Origin: Asterias rubens
Taxonomy: Eukaryota > Echinodermata > Asteroidea > Forcipulatida > Asteriidae
Length of the DNA: 64,000 bases
NCBI RefSeq assembly: GCF_902459465.1
Contig: NC_047063.1
Location: 8,803,343-8,867,342, forward strand
Direction of reading: 5' to 3'
Below the pieces are notes generated by a model that did not search any database, was not told the origin of the DNA, and saw only the letters and a program-made list of their open reading frames with translations. Positions 12,446-23,101 of this stretch are shown piece after piece (the stretch's first letter is position 1; each line of letters starts with the position of its first letter). The position numbers and the translations under genes are program-made.

Positions 12446-13084
12446 AAGGCAAATGTGCCTTGTAAGTGCATGGTTTTCCTTTCACTCTGCAAACTAATAC
12501 GGTCAGCCTTTTTGTGGAGTCAAGTTTTTGACTAAAATGGCCGACCGTGATAGGTCGCAAAGTTCAAGGAAAACCATGGCATATTTGTGTGGATCATTGT
12601 ATTCTACTTTAAAACATCTTTCTGACCAGAAAATGTCCAGATAAATGTATCTGAATTTCCAGATTTCAAGACCATGCATTTCCAGATTTCAAGGGGGGGG
12701 GAGGGTCGTGGATAATTTGTTGAGAGGGGGGGGGTTGCCATGTTAAAACCAGATAGCATCAGGAATATAGATATATAAATATCACCTGCCTGTGTTACCA
12801 GAGTACCAAATTCTACTAGCACTCACAGGTACTATGTGAGTGTGAACAAACACGTAAAAAGCCATAAAGCGTGGGGCTGAGTTGTAAACAAGGCCATGTC
12901 CACATTACAGCGCCTACAGCTACGGCTATAAGACCGAAGATACAGACATCCTTTACATTAAGATTTTGAGAGCCATACATAGCCCTAGCCATTAACCCCA
13001 ACTCAGAAAATACAACAGAAAATTGCACTTTTTGGAAACAGTTTTTCATTTAACACAACAAGAGGCAATACAAGCATTATGAAA
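12446..13084. other. Spacer with small fold-back and G-runs
   Basis: Near 12468-12585 an imperfect inverted pair (GCATGGTTTTCC and GGAAAACCATGG) brackets about 90 bp and looks like a tiny fold-back MITE. Two G-runs lie at about 12691-12700 and 12725-12736. A 77-codon minus-strand frame at 12816-13049 is open but has no recognised domain and no splice context, so it is not called. Confidence 0.4.
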
Positions 13085-13330
13085 TTATATCGAGTGTGTG
13101 GGATAATAATGATAATAATAATACGAAACATTTATATAGCGCTCTACGGAGAACAGAGCGCTTTACATGAGACTATGACAACAAAAGAAAAGAGAAACAA
13201 ACAAACTAGGATGGGTGGGGAAAAAGAAATGTCTTGAGGAGGCTTTTGAATACAGGCAACGAGATCGCCTCTCTCAGACCCGCGGGGAGCTCATTCCATA
13301 GCGAGGGGCAGCTATGGAGAATGAGCTATC
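13085..13330 (-). pseudogene. CR1/L2-type LINE, 3' end of reverse transcriptase ORF
   Basis: On the minus strand about 37 codons ending in TAG at 13208-13206 read Ser-Leu-Trp-Asn-Glu-Leu-Pro, then Phe-Lys-Ser-Leu-Leu-Lys-Thr-Phe-Leu-Phe-Pro. This is the characteristic C-terminal block of CR1/L2-like reverse transcriptases, also seen near the end of the copy at 38914-40384. A short 3' UTR follows, with a GAGCGC...GCGCTC hairpin, TATATAAATG and an (ATT)n tail. It is a heavily 5'-truncated copy. Confidence 0.75.
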
Positions 13331-13347
13331 CCCAGCTTGGGATGGGA

Positions 13348-13983
13348 TAAAGTCACCTGGAAGTGGTATTTTGTCTAAACAAAGCTTTTGTCACTATATG
13401 TGTTTTGATGAGTGGAATATGACATAACAATTAACTAAGGTTTAAAAAAATTAGTGTCCATGTTGTTTACAAATTTGAAAATAAGCCCGACCCGAGAGGG
13501 CACTGTTTGTGACGTCAATCGAGGCGCGATGAATCGCATGCAGTGCCAACACAAGATAGTGACGCTTGGCGCAAGCTTAAAACATGCCATACATGTTTAA
13601 ACAATACCTGATTTTTTTTTTAAAGAAAAGAACTTTTCTCTTTTCTCTTCATGTCAAAATGTGTAGTGTCTTCCGGATTCTCGAAGCACGACGGCTCAAA
13701 ATGTTTGCTGCACAGCGCGTCGACTAGACTTGCAAACTTACATCTTTAGTTGTTTTTCTGCATCCAGCAGCAATACACCTGGTACACATTGCTGGAAAAA
13801 TTAAACATACAAACTCACGACTAGGACTTGAATATACTTGCACGTACGTGTGTTCGATGTCCAATCGAGGCAAAGTCTGCCTCGATTGACATCACAAAAG
13901 GGGTAGGCGGAGTCACCCCCCACACAATTACTCAAAAAAGTATTTAATTGTTCAGAATAATATCCTATTTCAAGGTGACTTTA
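13348..13983. mobile_element. MITE family 2 (636 bp)
   Basis: The ends are TAAAGTCACCTGGAAGT and its imperfect inverse closing TTTCAAGGTGACTTTA. The interior carries CAATCGAGGC twice. One copy, at 13862-13888, forms a perfect 11-bp stem with a 5-base loop. There is no open frame of significance, so it is non-autonomous. A target duplication longer than TA is not evident. Confidence 0.75.
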
Positions 13984-14262
13984 AGTTTTGGTTGTGTAGT
14001 ATTAGTACAAAGGAAACTTTAGTTACTGATGGCTAACGGTCGTAAAACTTAAACATATCAACGTCGATTTTTAAAACATAGCATTTGGAGGCCCAAAATA
14101 TTAGTCCCCTGTAGGCTCACAGGGGAGCCTTGATAGTTTCGAACCCACCCCCAAAATGGGTCAACTTGTACCACCGCTGCTTACTCGCTGACAGTTAGTT
14201 TTGCGCATGTGCAAAATTGTTGACGAGCCATCGCGATCATCGACCAATTAAAAGCCCTGAAC

Positions 14263-15450
14263 AGCGATGGTACACAAGTCAACTCCACCCAAGCCAACTC
14301 GAACCCAAAATATTGTACCAAAGTCAACTCGTACCCAAGTCAACTCATACCCAGGTCAACTCGTACCATATAACGTTCATTGTATGCCGAAACAGAGAAT
14401 TTCCGTGCAGCGTGATTTTATAAGCGATTGGAAACGATGTTCTACTCACTCTTATTAATAATAATTCCTTCTTACAAATTTCATTTTTTAATAATAATTC
14501 AGGTTTCTCATTTCTTCTTTTTTTTCACGAGTTTATTCATTCAGATCAGTTTTTATCCTTGTACCCTTTAGTGCCTTTGTTATTTTTAGTTTTATTGTCT
14601 GGATCCCCTTTAGATAGTGATTGTTTTTGCTTTTTGGTTATCCGCAGGCTTGTTGGTTGTGTAGTCATATTTTTATTGCCTATTCTTTGTATGTACTGTT
14701 TGCCTTGAAATAAATAAATAAAATCTACTTTTTATAGCAATTAAACGTTTGATGTTAAAAACAGACTGGATTAAAGAAATAGCTAGGCATAGGCCTAAAA
14801 ATATGGTTTCTTATCATTTTTTACCGTAGTATGTATTATTTCAATGTTTTAAACAGTCAGCCTGTAATTCCTGCTTTAATGTTCCTCTCTTTTCTGCTTT
14901 AAAAAACAAACTATTTTCAACAATAACAAAATAAACGATGTATAAAATGAATGCGTTGATGTTTCCCCCGAGTGTTTTTCTTAAAAATGTCAGGGTAAAA
15001 ATTCATTCAATTCATTCATTTGCATGTGTTCTGATTATCGTTTTCCAATTCAAAATTTATTGTTTCATTACTTTTTCCAACCCAATACACTTTGCGAAAG
15101 TTTTGACTATCTATTTCTATAAGAAAGGGAAAAAAGGAAAAAATTCATTCAAACACGCCAATTAAACAACAAATCTTAAGTTCTGATTAATTTTCCCCAC
15201 AGAAGTATAAAAAAAAATAATAATAAAAAAATTTAAAAAACATTAGGGCCTAGGTCTTACTAACTCTTGTTCGCTTGTTCTATAAATAGAATAACATAAA
15301 ACATGAAGAAGAAAAACGAGTTGAAACCCCAAAACTGAGTAAAAATTTATTGGGGTACGAGTTGACTTGGGTACGAGTTGACTTGGGTACGAGTTGACTT
15401 GGGTACGAGTTGACTTGGGTACGAATTGACTTGGGTACGAGTTGACCCGA
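14263..15450. mobile_element. Element bounded by inverted 16-bp minisatellites
   Basis: The left end has several copies of CAAGTCAACTCGTACC (about 14269-14369). The right end (about 15352-15450) has the same unit in inverse orientation. The interior is AT-rich. One interior block (about 15170-15200) has a counterpart in inverse orientation downstream of the minisatellites at 45274 and 54563, with GTGGGGAAAATTAATCAG in common. The whole therefore looks like one dispersed family rather than chance arrays. No transposase frame is visible. Confidence 0.5.
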
Positions 15451-16107
15451 ATTCTTGTCGACGTCGTGAAATTGTCTTGAAAAGGAAGAAAAGCGCTAGC
15501 TGGTGTCCCCACTGAATGTTCTTGCAATGTTTACATGTCACGTGGTCAGCTACACTGGTACCCTGTCTAAAGCTTGACCTATAGACCAACTCGTTCGATC
15601 CAAGGCAACGTGTTCCTTTAACAAGCATGGCAACGTAGACAGAATTAAGAAATACATGGCATATAAACTACATCATTAAAAATCACAGGATTAGTATGTG
15701 TTCACAGACAGTGACAGCAGCAATTTTTTCAGGATTAAAAAACATCATAGCAAGTTTTGAAAAAATGTAATAGATGGTGTAGGCCTAACATTAGACGTTG
15801 AGCGTTGCGTTGGTAATGGGATGTGTTTAAAAAGAAATCAAATTTTTCTCAGTATTGTATCGTTTGTTTGCATGACCTTTTTAAAATAGGTTGTTTAATT
15901 TTTGTAAATAATAACGAAATTAATAATATCACTAAAATTACAACTTAATCATTGGACACAGGTCAAATGCAAGTTGTAAACAATCTTTGAAAAAAAACAT
16001 TAACGAAAGACAGTTCCATTTCCACTGGGCAAAAAAAATGTATGGAAAAAATAAATTCCAAAAGATTTTATAAACAAGATATAATATGAACCAGTTATTG
16101 AACTTAC
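15451..16107. other. Spacer with partial MITE end
   Basis: About 15560-15625 carries a repeat-like end (CGATCCAAGGCAACGTG then TTCCTTTAA) that resembles the TIR of another MITE type, but its partner end was not found. The rest is AT-rich without a supported gene. Confidence 0.3.
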
Positions 16108-16354
16108 GAATGCAATCAGTGCTCAGCTGATAAGTTATACAGATGAGACTTTCTCCAACTTTCGAAAAGGTAAAAACGGAGAGAGGGTAAACAAACTCTA
16201 TCAAACGAACGACGTGCACCAGGCAGAAACAACCAGCACAACGAATGTTTGCGGTTTGCCCCTGCATCCTGAATAAGTGAGCCTTAAATTGAGCCGCGGA
16301 ACCAATTTCTTCAAGACAACTGTAGAATGTATGCGGTACGAGGTGCCTTCGCAT
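16108..16354 (-). CDS. Possible first coding exon, unknown gene
   Basis: An open frame on the minus strand starts at an ATG (16354) and reaches a strong donor, GTAAGT, immediately after 16108, giving about 82 codons. A palindromic cAMP-response element, TGACGTCA, overlaps the proposed start region (about 16354-16361), and the upstream 16360-16450 is relatively CpG-rich. This fits a promoter-proximal exon. The peptide has one hydrophobic patch and several Cys but no domain I can name. It may equally be an untranslated exon with a chance frame. Confidence 0.25.
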
Positions 16355-16692
16355 GACGTCATAGTAGGCCGGCGAGGCAGTCGTAGAGTTTGGTACCTAA
16401 ATAATAAGAACGAAAACGCGTGTGTATTCGCCGCTTTCATACCGCGGACCGTGGTAAATTTGGAATGCTTATTGACACTGTCATTGATGAGTGTGCGTTG
16501 CGAAAAATTTTTGGATTAAAACAATTATAAAATAAATAAAGAAAAAAAAACCACTATGATTATTACATTTTTTTTTTTATCTAAAAGAAATTCTGATTTT
16601 TGACTAAAAATTCAACTTCACACAATTCTAAATTTATCTCAAACGTTGGTTGATTACCTCAGTCCACACTGGTGAGATGTCTTCAGAAGTTT

Positions 16693-16927
16693 GGGCCCCA
16701 TTTCATAAAGCCTGTTAGCACAAAAATTTGCTTAGCATGAAATGTCTTCCTTGATAAAAACAATATTACCAACCAGATTTAAATTTGTTGCATATTTTGT
16801 TGTTACTGGCATTCAGCTGTTGTTTGCTAATTCTGAAAATCACTTGGAAATTCGGTTGGTAATCCTGTTTATGAAGAAATTTCATGCTAGCAAATTGTTG
16901 TGCTTACAGGCTTTATGAAACTGGGCC
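16693..16927. mobile_element. MITE family 3, nearly full palindrome (235 bp)
   Basis: The left end reads GGGCCCCATTTCATAAAGCC and the right end is its inverse with two differences. The homology between arms continues inward through TTAGCACAA, TTTGCT, AGCATGAAAT and ATTACCAACC for about 95 bp per arm. The element is thus essentially a fold-back hairpin. No coding capacity. Confidence 0.8.
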
Positions 16928-17049
16928 ATGCTCTGTGTCACTTGAAACCATAAAATTATCAAACATTTTTTGATCCAAAATCTAAAAATTTGCCAGTGTC
17001 AGCCAGACAGTAAGACACGCTATTTTGAAGAACACTTCAAATGTGAAAT

Positions 17050-17990
17050 TTCAGAAAATACAACATTTGCTTGGGAACAATATACAAGGATTGGTTAAGA
17101 AGTTTTGAGGGACTTTTGGAAATAGTAACAGATGGTATAACAATGGCTTTGGGATACAGATTAAATGTTATGACAACATCACTATGTTGGCAATTTGTCT
17201 TTGAGAACTGTGGCAACATGCAATGGGAAATAAAGACTGTTTATCTGCTTTTGACAATTCGGGAGCTAAATATCAGTACATTGGCAACATTTTGAGAAAA
17301 TAGACACGTAAGCCACCAACCCAAAATAACACAACGTCGGTAATAAATTGAACATTCAACAGTTTGAGATTGGCAGGTCTGTGAGTGACAGGATACAAAT
17401 AAGCAAACAATAAACAAGAGAAGAAAAAAATTAATAAATAAATAAACAAAAGGTTGCGATCCGTTTGTTTTTTAAATGTGCCAGAGTAAATTCCCAGACG
17501 TCGCACATTGGCTTCACGGAATAATAATTTATCGGTTGTTAAAACAAAATTCAGGTTTGGAAATTCTGAGGTACTGAACAATTTGCGCAGCATTAGCCCA
17601 GAGACAATATTAACAGAAAAATCACAGCATCGATTTAAAGACAATTTCAGAGCTAAACAAAATTAGTTCAGCAAGTTTTGATAGACTGGGCAACATGTTT
17701 TGGTGAAATGTACAGGGGTGTAAACTAATGGCTTTTGAGTTGAGTCAACTCTTGAATACAGTATGATAGTTGAACAAAATCATAAAAGGTTGGCAGGTCT
17801 ATGCCACAACGTGCATGGGGAAAATAAATATTACAACATCCCCTTGTGAACAAATTGAGAGCTGAAATATCGGTCCATTGTCAACATTAAAAAAACATGA
17901 GTCTCGAAAAACATCAACCATGAAGCACAACATCGGTAATATATTGAACATTGAGAAGTTTAAGATCGGCAGCTTGTAAATGTAGGTGAC
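17050..17990. repeat. Diverged direct repeat pair, ~600 bp apart
   Basis: The stretch near 17222-17410 recurs, much diverged, near 17815-18000. Both have GGGAAA-ATAAA, a GAGCTAAATATC/GAGCTGAAATATC block, CATTGGCAACATT/CATTGTCAACATT, then CACAACGTCGGTAATA/CACAACATCGGTAATA and GTGACAGGATA. The second copy has lost about 50 bp. The age looks old. No gene is supported. Confidence 0.5.
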
Positions 17991-17999
17991 AGGATAAGA

Positions 18000-18190
18000 A
18001 TGAGCACAAAAAAATCAACCCTGTGCAACAGCATGGTCTTTATTTCCCCCGGGTATTGGATGATGGCTCTGGACGGGTTGGTCCATGGGTCCATGGCCAA
18101 TGTGAGGACGGGTGATGTCGTTGCGAACAACGGCAATGCCGTTGGCCCACAGAACCTCACAGTCAGTTTAGTTTATGGGATAATGGTCTT
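18000..18190. other. GC-rich exon-like patch, unresolved
   Basis: About 150 bp is clearly more GC-rich than its neighbours and is open in frames on both strands. One minus-strand frame and one plus-strand frame both read as plausible protein, and neither has clean splice signals at both ends. I cannot decide strand or function. It may be an exon remnant or a fragment of a mobile element. Confidence 0.25.
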
Positions 18191-18559
18191 CACGTCTCTA
18201 AATGCAGTATCGGAAACATAGATTTCAATCAAACAACAATATGCTCTCGTCAAAAATGCTCCTCACGATTTGTGGATATATGATACTAATGTAACTCACG
18301 GTTGTTGTGTTGGGGTGGCACCGTCTCTTAACAGGTGAATGCAGCAACACTGGCACTGAAGATTACAATACTACTCTAATAACACAAGAAAAGGAACATT
18401 GCCTCAATAAATTGCCTCAAGAAATCTGCTATTAGCTGCATAAACAGTTGCCGGATGACGATTTCACAGAAGCACGATGATTGACGCTGCCACAAACAGA
18501 AAATACTTGGTAGAAAACTCCAATCATATCCGACTCGACTTCACTGCAGCTTTGTTCTA

Positions 18560-18690
18560 AAAATCTAGTGCCAGTGAATCACGTGACGCGATCCCGCCTG
18601 CTCCCTCATCGAGCCGCGTTTCTGGACCGGAAATTGGGGGAAAATAGAACACATGCAGTTAAAGGCGGTGGAATTTTGGCCTCCCGCGGT
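18560..18690. promoter_or_regulatory. Possible CpG-rich promoter
   Basis: A short GC- and CpG-rich island contains an E-box (CACGTG, about 18579) and an ETS-type site (ACCGGAAAT, about 18627) in otherwise AT-rich DNA. This combination is common in animal housekeeping promoters. No adjoining first exon could be defined on either strand, so this remains a weak call. Confidence 0.25.
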
Positions 18691-18829
18691 GTTATTCAAC
18701 GAATGTTTTAATGTATGTAATTAAGAGTATTTTTTTCACAATTCTGAAAAAGTTTGCTGTATAATTAACCAGTAATTAGCTGCAGCAATTAAGACCTCAT
18801 CGTCCAGTGAGTTATGAAAAAAACCCAAA

Positions 18830-20250
18830 AGTAAATCATTATACCCTTTATGTTGCATAAAAGATGAACATTTACTACACAGTCTGATGTGATAGACCAT
18901 ACCTCTGGGCAGACTTAATTTTAGAGAAAGCTCATTCGGTCCACTAATTAATATCTAGTTAGTAGCGACAATACAAGCCATTTTCTAACAATACAAAAAA
19001 TACTTGACTGCACCAGCCAAAAGTAAATGTACCCTTCATGATGAAATTTTATTTCATAATCTGATGGACCGTACCACCACTAGGCACACTTAATTGTGGA
19101 ATTGGCACCCATCATGAAGAGTCTATACATGTACTCCTATGTACATGGATACAAAAGACATACCATAAGTCACTTGAGTCTATACTATGAACAGAGAGTC
19201 AAATGAATACAAAAGGCATACCACAAGTCACTGGGCTATCAGGGCTGCCAATTGGCAAACTTCACTAAGAGTCTATACTTATGTGTACAGAGTCAATGAT
19301 CACAAGCTAAGGCACTGGGCATACCATTACATTGGCTATGAGGGCTGCCAATTGCTTCATGATGAGTCTATACTCCTATGAGAGTAAAATGAATACAAAG
19401 GGCATACCACAGAGTCACTTTGGCTATGAAGGATACAACTGGCAAACAACAGAGTCAATGATCACAAGCTAAGGCACTGGCATACCATTACATTGGCTAT
19501 GAGGGGCTGTAATTGAGAGAGTCTGTACTCTATAAGCACAGAGAGTAAAATGAATTACGAAGGGCAAAACCACAGAGTCAATTTGGCTATGAGGGCTGAC
19601 AATTGGCAAACTTCACAAAGAGTCTATACATGATACAAGGCACTGGCATACCATTACATTGGCTATGGATGAGGGGTTGCAATTGTCTTGAGAGAGTCTT
19701 TACTCTATATAAGCACAGAGAGTAAAACATATAACAAAAGGCACAAGTTAGTGGCTATGAGGGGTGCACCCTTGATGCAGAGTCCATAAGTGCAGAGAGT
19801 AAAATCAACACAAAAAGGCATATCAAAAGGTTACAATGGCTATGAGGGGGGCCACTTTTCAACCTCCTTGAAGAGTCTATGTTATAGTTAGATGAATACA
19901 AAAAGGTGTTTGGGGGTTGAACAAAGAATTGACTAGAGTGGGATTCGAACCAACGACCTCCGGATTAAAGAGCGGCGGCACGTTAATCCAGAGGTCGTTG
20001 GTTCGAATCCCACTCTAGTCAATTCTTTGTTCAACCCCCAAAAATCATTTCAAAATTTACCCAGTAAGTTTCCATTGTGGTTTGTATTGAACACAAAAAG
20101 ACATACAAAAAGTCACTTTGGCTGTGAGGGGTTGGCACCCTTCATGGAAAGTCCTTACCCCTATGAACAGAGAATAAAATTAATGCAAAAGAGAATACCA
20201 AGATATGTCAATTTTTATCAGTTTCTATGGAGTACTATGGGCATATAATC
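18830..20250. repeat. Degenerate ~120-130-bp tandem repeat
   Basis: The units contain GGCTATGAGGGCTGCCAATTG, AAGAGTCTATACT, CAGAGAGTAAAATGAATAC and AAAAGGCATACCA in that order, repeated about nine times with strong divergence and indels. The array is interrupted by the hairpin at 19909-20042. No coding potential. Confidence 0.7.
19909..20042. repeat. Nearly perfect 60-bp palindrome of a tRNA-derived SINE end
   Basis: The arms 19909-19968 and 19983-20042 are inverse copies with a single mismatch, separated by a 14-base loop. Each arm contains GGTTCGAATCCCACTC, a tRNA B-box/T-arm sequence, followed by a segment ending in CAACCCCCA that looks like SINE body rather than tRNA. Two halves of a tRNA-type SINE thus face each other. 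Neither arm can form a full tRNA (no acceptor 5' half or anticodon arm), so I do not call a tRNA gene. Confidence 0.85.
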
Positions 20251-20365
20251 CAATAATTCAAACTATTTTTCTTATTACACATAATATTTGTTGTACCTTT
20301 CCAATGGAATTTCTTTTTTTACGTCTTCAGAGGGGGAGTACATCAGCAATTTGTGTGCCTCATCG

Positions 20366-20476
20366 CTCACGCGCCCCCCATTCTGCCACAGTTTGCTACG
20401 TTAAATACGGTTCAGTTCTCACTCACGCGCCCCCCATTCTGCCACAGTTTGCTACCTTAAATACAGTTCAGTACTA
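20366..20476. repeat. Two-copy 56-bp direct repeat
   Basis: GCGCCCCCCATTCTGCCACA occurs at 20371 and 20427, followed in both by GTTTGCTAC-TTAAATAC-GTTCAGT. The copies differ at a few positions. A short GCAATGCAAT run follows near 20527. Confidence 0.8.
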
Positions 20477-21106
20477 CAAGCTACACAATGTGCTGGGTGC
20501 CGTTGCTCTTATCGTAAGGACCAATTGCAATGCAATGCAATGCAAAAGTATGACCCAGTAATATATAGTGGTGTACTGTACTTAAGTCTAGTGTGCTTGT
20601 TACGGAACATTTATCAGTCACCATGGTTTTTTTACAATGTTGTTCTACCAAAATATTTAGAGTTTGTTTCTTTGTGTTTTTTCAGGCAATGTTTGGATGT
20701 CAAAGGATTGGCATTATATTGGCGGTTGTTTATACACACACACACACTGGATAAATATAGACTGGATCCCCATGCAAGAATGCCATAGTAAAACAATTAC
20801 AATAAACAGAGCACCTACTTAAAAGTAAAAACATTGCGCAACAACCCTATCATGTAAATTTGACAACATTTGATTTTTGTCACAAATTAGGCTAAGTGAG
20901 ATTTTTATTTTCTGACAACCATCTAAAGAATTGTAACTATGGTTCTATGCCACTTCATAAGGTTAATAGTAATTAGCTGGTATGACCCTTTGATAGTAGT
21001 AAAGGAAGTGCTGAATAAGAACATCAAAAACATAATTTTGCAAATTGACTATATTATTGCCTTTCGTTTAGCGGCTGTTTCGAACCCACCATTGTGTGTA
21101 TATAAG
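20477..21106. other. Spacer with one strong acceptor-like site
   Basis: At 20665-20684 there is a long pyrimidine tract ending TTTTTTCAG on the plus strand, followed by about 30 codons open in more than one frame that run into a (CA)n microsatellite. This could be a terminal exon of an unknown plus-strand gene, but no frame stands out. The rest is plain AT-rich DNA. Confidence 0.25.
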
Positions 21107-21388
21107 GGGTGTCGTGGCCACCAATAAGAGCACAGAACTCAAGCTCTTGTGTTTCGGTTCAGCAGGAGTGTGGATTCGAATCCCGGTCGTGATAGTGTGT
21201 CCCTGAGCAATTAGAAACTTGACTATAATTGTTCTGTGAGGGCAGAGATGTTTTTTTGTGATTGGTTTAGCCGAGTAGTGCATATATTGCGCACAGGCTG
21301 TATACTCCCCAGGGAGTTGAGATGGTCCAAGGAATGATTTAAGGCCCAGTGACCAGGGGTAAATGTCGGGGTAAATGGCATCCAAGGA
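21107..21388 (+). mobile_element. tRNA-derived SINE
   Basis: The head reads GTGTCGTGGCCACCAATAAG (A-box region) and, about 55 bp later, GGATTCGAATCCC (B-box, 21172-21184), the two internal pol III promoter elements of a tRNA. The body continues to about 21388, where MITE 1 begins. The body matches the minus-strand fragment at 6886-7082. It is transcribed, if at all, by RNA polymerase III. Confidence 0.75.
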
Positions 21389-22397
21389 TAAAGGCAGTGG
21401 ACACAATTGGTAATTACTCAAAATAATTATAAGCATGAAACCTCACTTGGTAACAAGTAATGGGGAGAGGTTGATAGTATAAAACATAGTGAGAAAAGGC
21501 TCCCTCTGTGGTGACGTAGTTTTTGAGAAGTTTTTGTGGAAGTACCTTTCCACAAATTTTAATTCGAGACCTCAGATTTACATTTTGAGGTCTTGAAATC
21601 AAGCATCTGAAATGAAAGCACACAACTTCGTTAGCCCAGGTTGGACTCCTTCGTTGCAGGCAACGCGACGGAGTCCAGGGTATAAAGGTCCCGTACCATT
21701 GCGAAAAATTTTCAAAAATCTGTTTAAAATATTTCTACCTAACTCGGGAGTCTGAACTTTTACTCACTTGATATTTGTAACCGAAATTCAACCTGAAATG
21801 TATACAAATTCTATTTGAGCTGGAAGATTTTATGCCTCCTGGATTTTAAAATGTATGTAGAAGGAGTTGAAGGCGAGTTAACGGCACCTACCCTGTTTTG
21901 ACGGCGAATAGCGGCAAGATAATACACTGTACTCAAAGCCGTGCGCACTTGGGCTCACACTATCAATTGGTACACGATGATCAACATCGCCAGTGCAGAA
22001 CTTCAACATATTTTCGGATATATTTTCTTCCATGGATATATTTGTTAGCTGTGAACTCTTTGAGAATATAGCGAGGGACACTATGAATATATGAACGGAA
22101 TTTCAGCTTCTCAAATCAGGTAAAAAATAAAGAAAATTGTAGTCAAACTTGTGTTCGCATTGTAAAGAACCTTTATACCCAGGACGTCAGTGCAGTGGCA
22201 CTGACTGACGTCCTACCAGGGCTAACAACTTCGTGTGACAACGGTGTTTTTTCTGTTATTATTATCTCGCAACTTCGATGACCGATTGAGCTCAAATTTT
22301 CACATGTTTGTTATTTTAAGCATGTGGACGTGGTTGAGATACAGCAAATGAGAAGATTGGTCTTTGACGCTAACCAATAGTGTCCTGAGTGTCTTTA
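21389..22397. mobile_element. MITE family 1, interrupted by a nested element
   Basis: The copy starts TAAAGGCAGTGGACAC and ends with the inverse, diverged, closing at GTGTCTTTA. Removing the insertion at 21632-22224 and one copy of its target duplication leaves a MITE of about 406 bp, like the other copies. It lies directly against the SINE at 21107-21388. Confidence 0.8.
21632..22224. mobile_element. 593-bp TIR element with terminal hairpins, nested in MITE 1
   Basis: Its flanks are a perfect 10-bp target duplication, ACAACTTCGT (21622-21631 and 22225-22234). The ends are TAGCCCAGG and CCAGGGCTA. Just inside each end is a self-complementary stem: on the left GGACTCC with GGAGTCC, on the right GGACGTCAGTG with CACTGACTGACGTCC. 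Beyond the stems the inverted repeat resumes as GGGTATAAAGG / CCTTTATACCC. No significant open frame, so it is non-autonomous. The 10-bp duplication fits Mutator-like better than hAT elements, but the superfamily is not assigned. Confidence 0.85.
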
Positions 22398-22670
22398 CTA
22401 TAAGGAGGCCCAAAATGTAAGGCTCACGGTGGAGCCGTATAGTTTTTCAGAAGTAGTAGTACTTCTAGGAGTAGTTGTAATGATAGTTTGACCAGCAGAC
22501 GACAACAACAAATTACTGTCAAAGACGCTGTACAGGACTTAGGTTAGGGAGTGGATGTGGCACATGTTTGCATACACAACGCGCATATATGATGAATGGG
22601 GAAAAACAACAGTGTTGACCGACTGGTGTCAGAAAGAAACAGCTGTAAAACCACTTAATAGCACACTTAC
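22398..22670. other. Spacer with a repeat motif shared with 14 kb
   Basis: About 22402-22445 (GGAGGCCCAAAAT then GGCTCACGGTGGAGCC) resembles the segment at about 14090-14140, another short dispersed repeat. No gene is supported. Confidence 0.35.
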
Positions 22671-22822
22671 CGTTAAATATCCAACACACTTCGTGCCTGG
22701 GAGACATCTTCATTGCGCACAATGTTCTTGAACCACCACTCTGCCACAAACAACATCATTTTTGAAGACAAAAATTTGAAAAAATCTTGCATTCGTCTCC
22801 CATCCATGTGGGTGCTGAACTT
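22671..22822 (-). CDS. Exon candidate with a 44-codon open frame
   Basis: On the minus strand a strong donor (GTAAGTG) follows 22671. Two readings compete. A 44-codon frame from an ATG at 22807 to TAA at 22675-22673 gives a small basic peptide with a Met-Met-Leu-Phe-Val-Ala-Glu-Trp-Trp-Phe stretch. Alternatively the ATG at 22713 opens a 14-codon first-exon peptide running into the donor. A CpG-rich segment at about 22850-22940 could be its promoter. I do not recognise the protein. Confidence 0.25.
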
Positions 22823-23070
22823 CTGTTTTTATTTTATCAAAATTGTCATCACCAGAGGGCGCTATCGTGCAAGCTCTGAGCGCAGGCAGTGCACGCCCAC
22901 GCCGGGCCCACGACACACCCCATGCCTGGACGAATGAGCGCGCTAGATAGAGAATACAGTTACATACCATTGGAAACTTGATGGTTGCAACAACTCGGGA
23001 CATAACTTGGGACATAACTTGATACTTTGTGATCTAAAATAATGCAGTTTTAAATCATCTTGACCCTGGA

Positions 23071-23101
<31 letters not shown>

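Noticed and set aside
19983-20030. tRNA gene
   Set aside because: Only the 3' half (T-arm and B-box) is present; no 5' acceptor half, D-arm or anticodon loop can be drawn.
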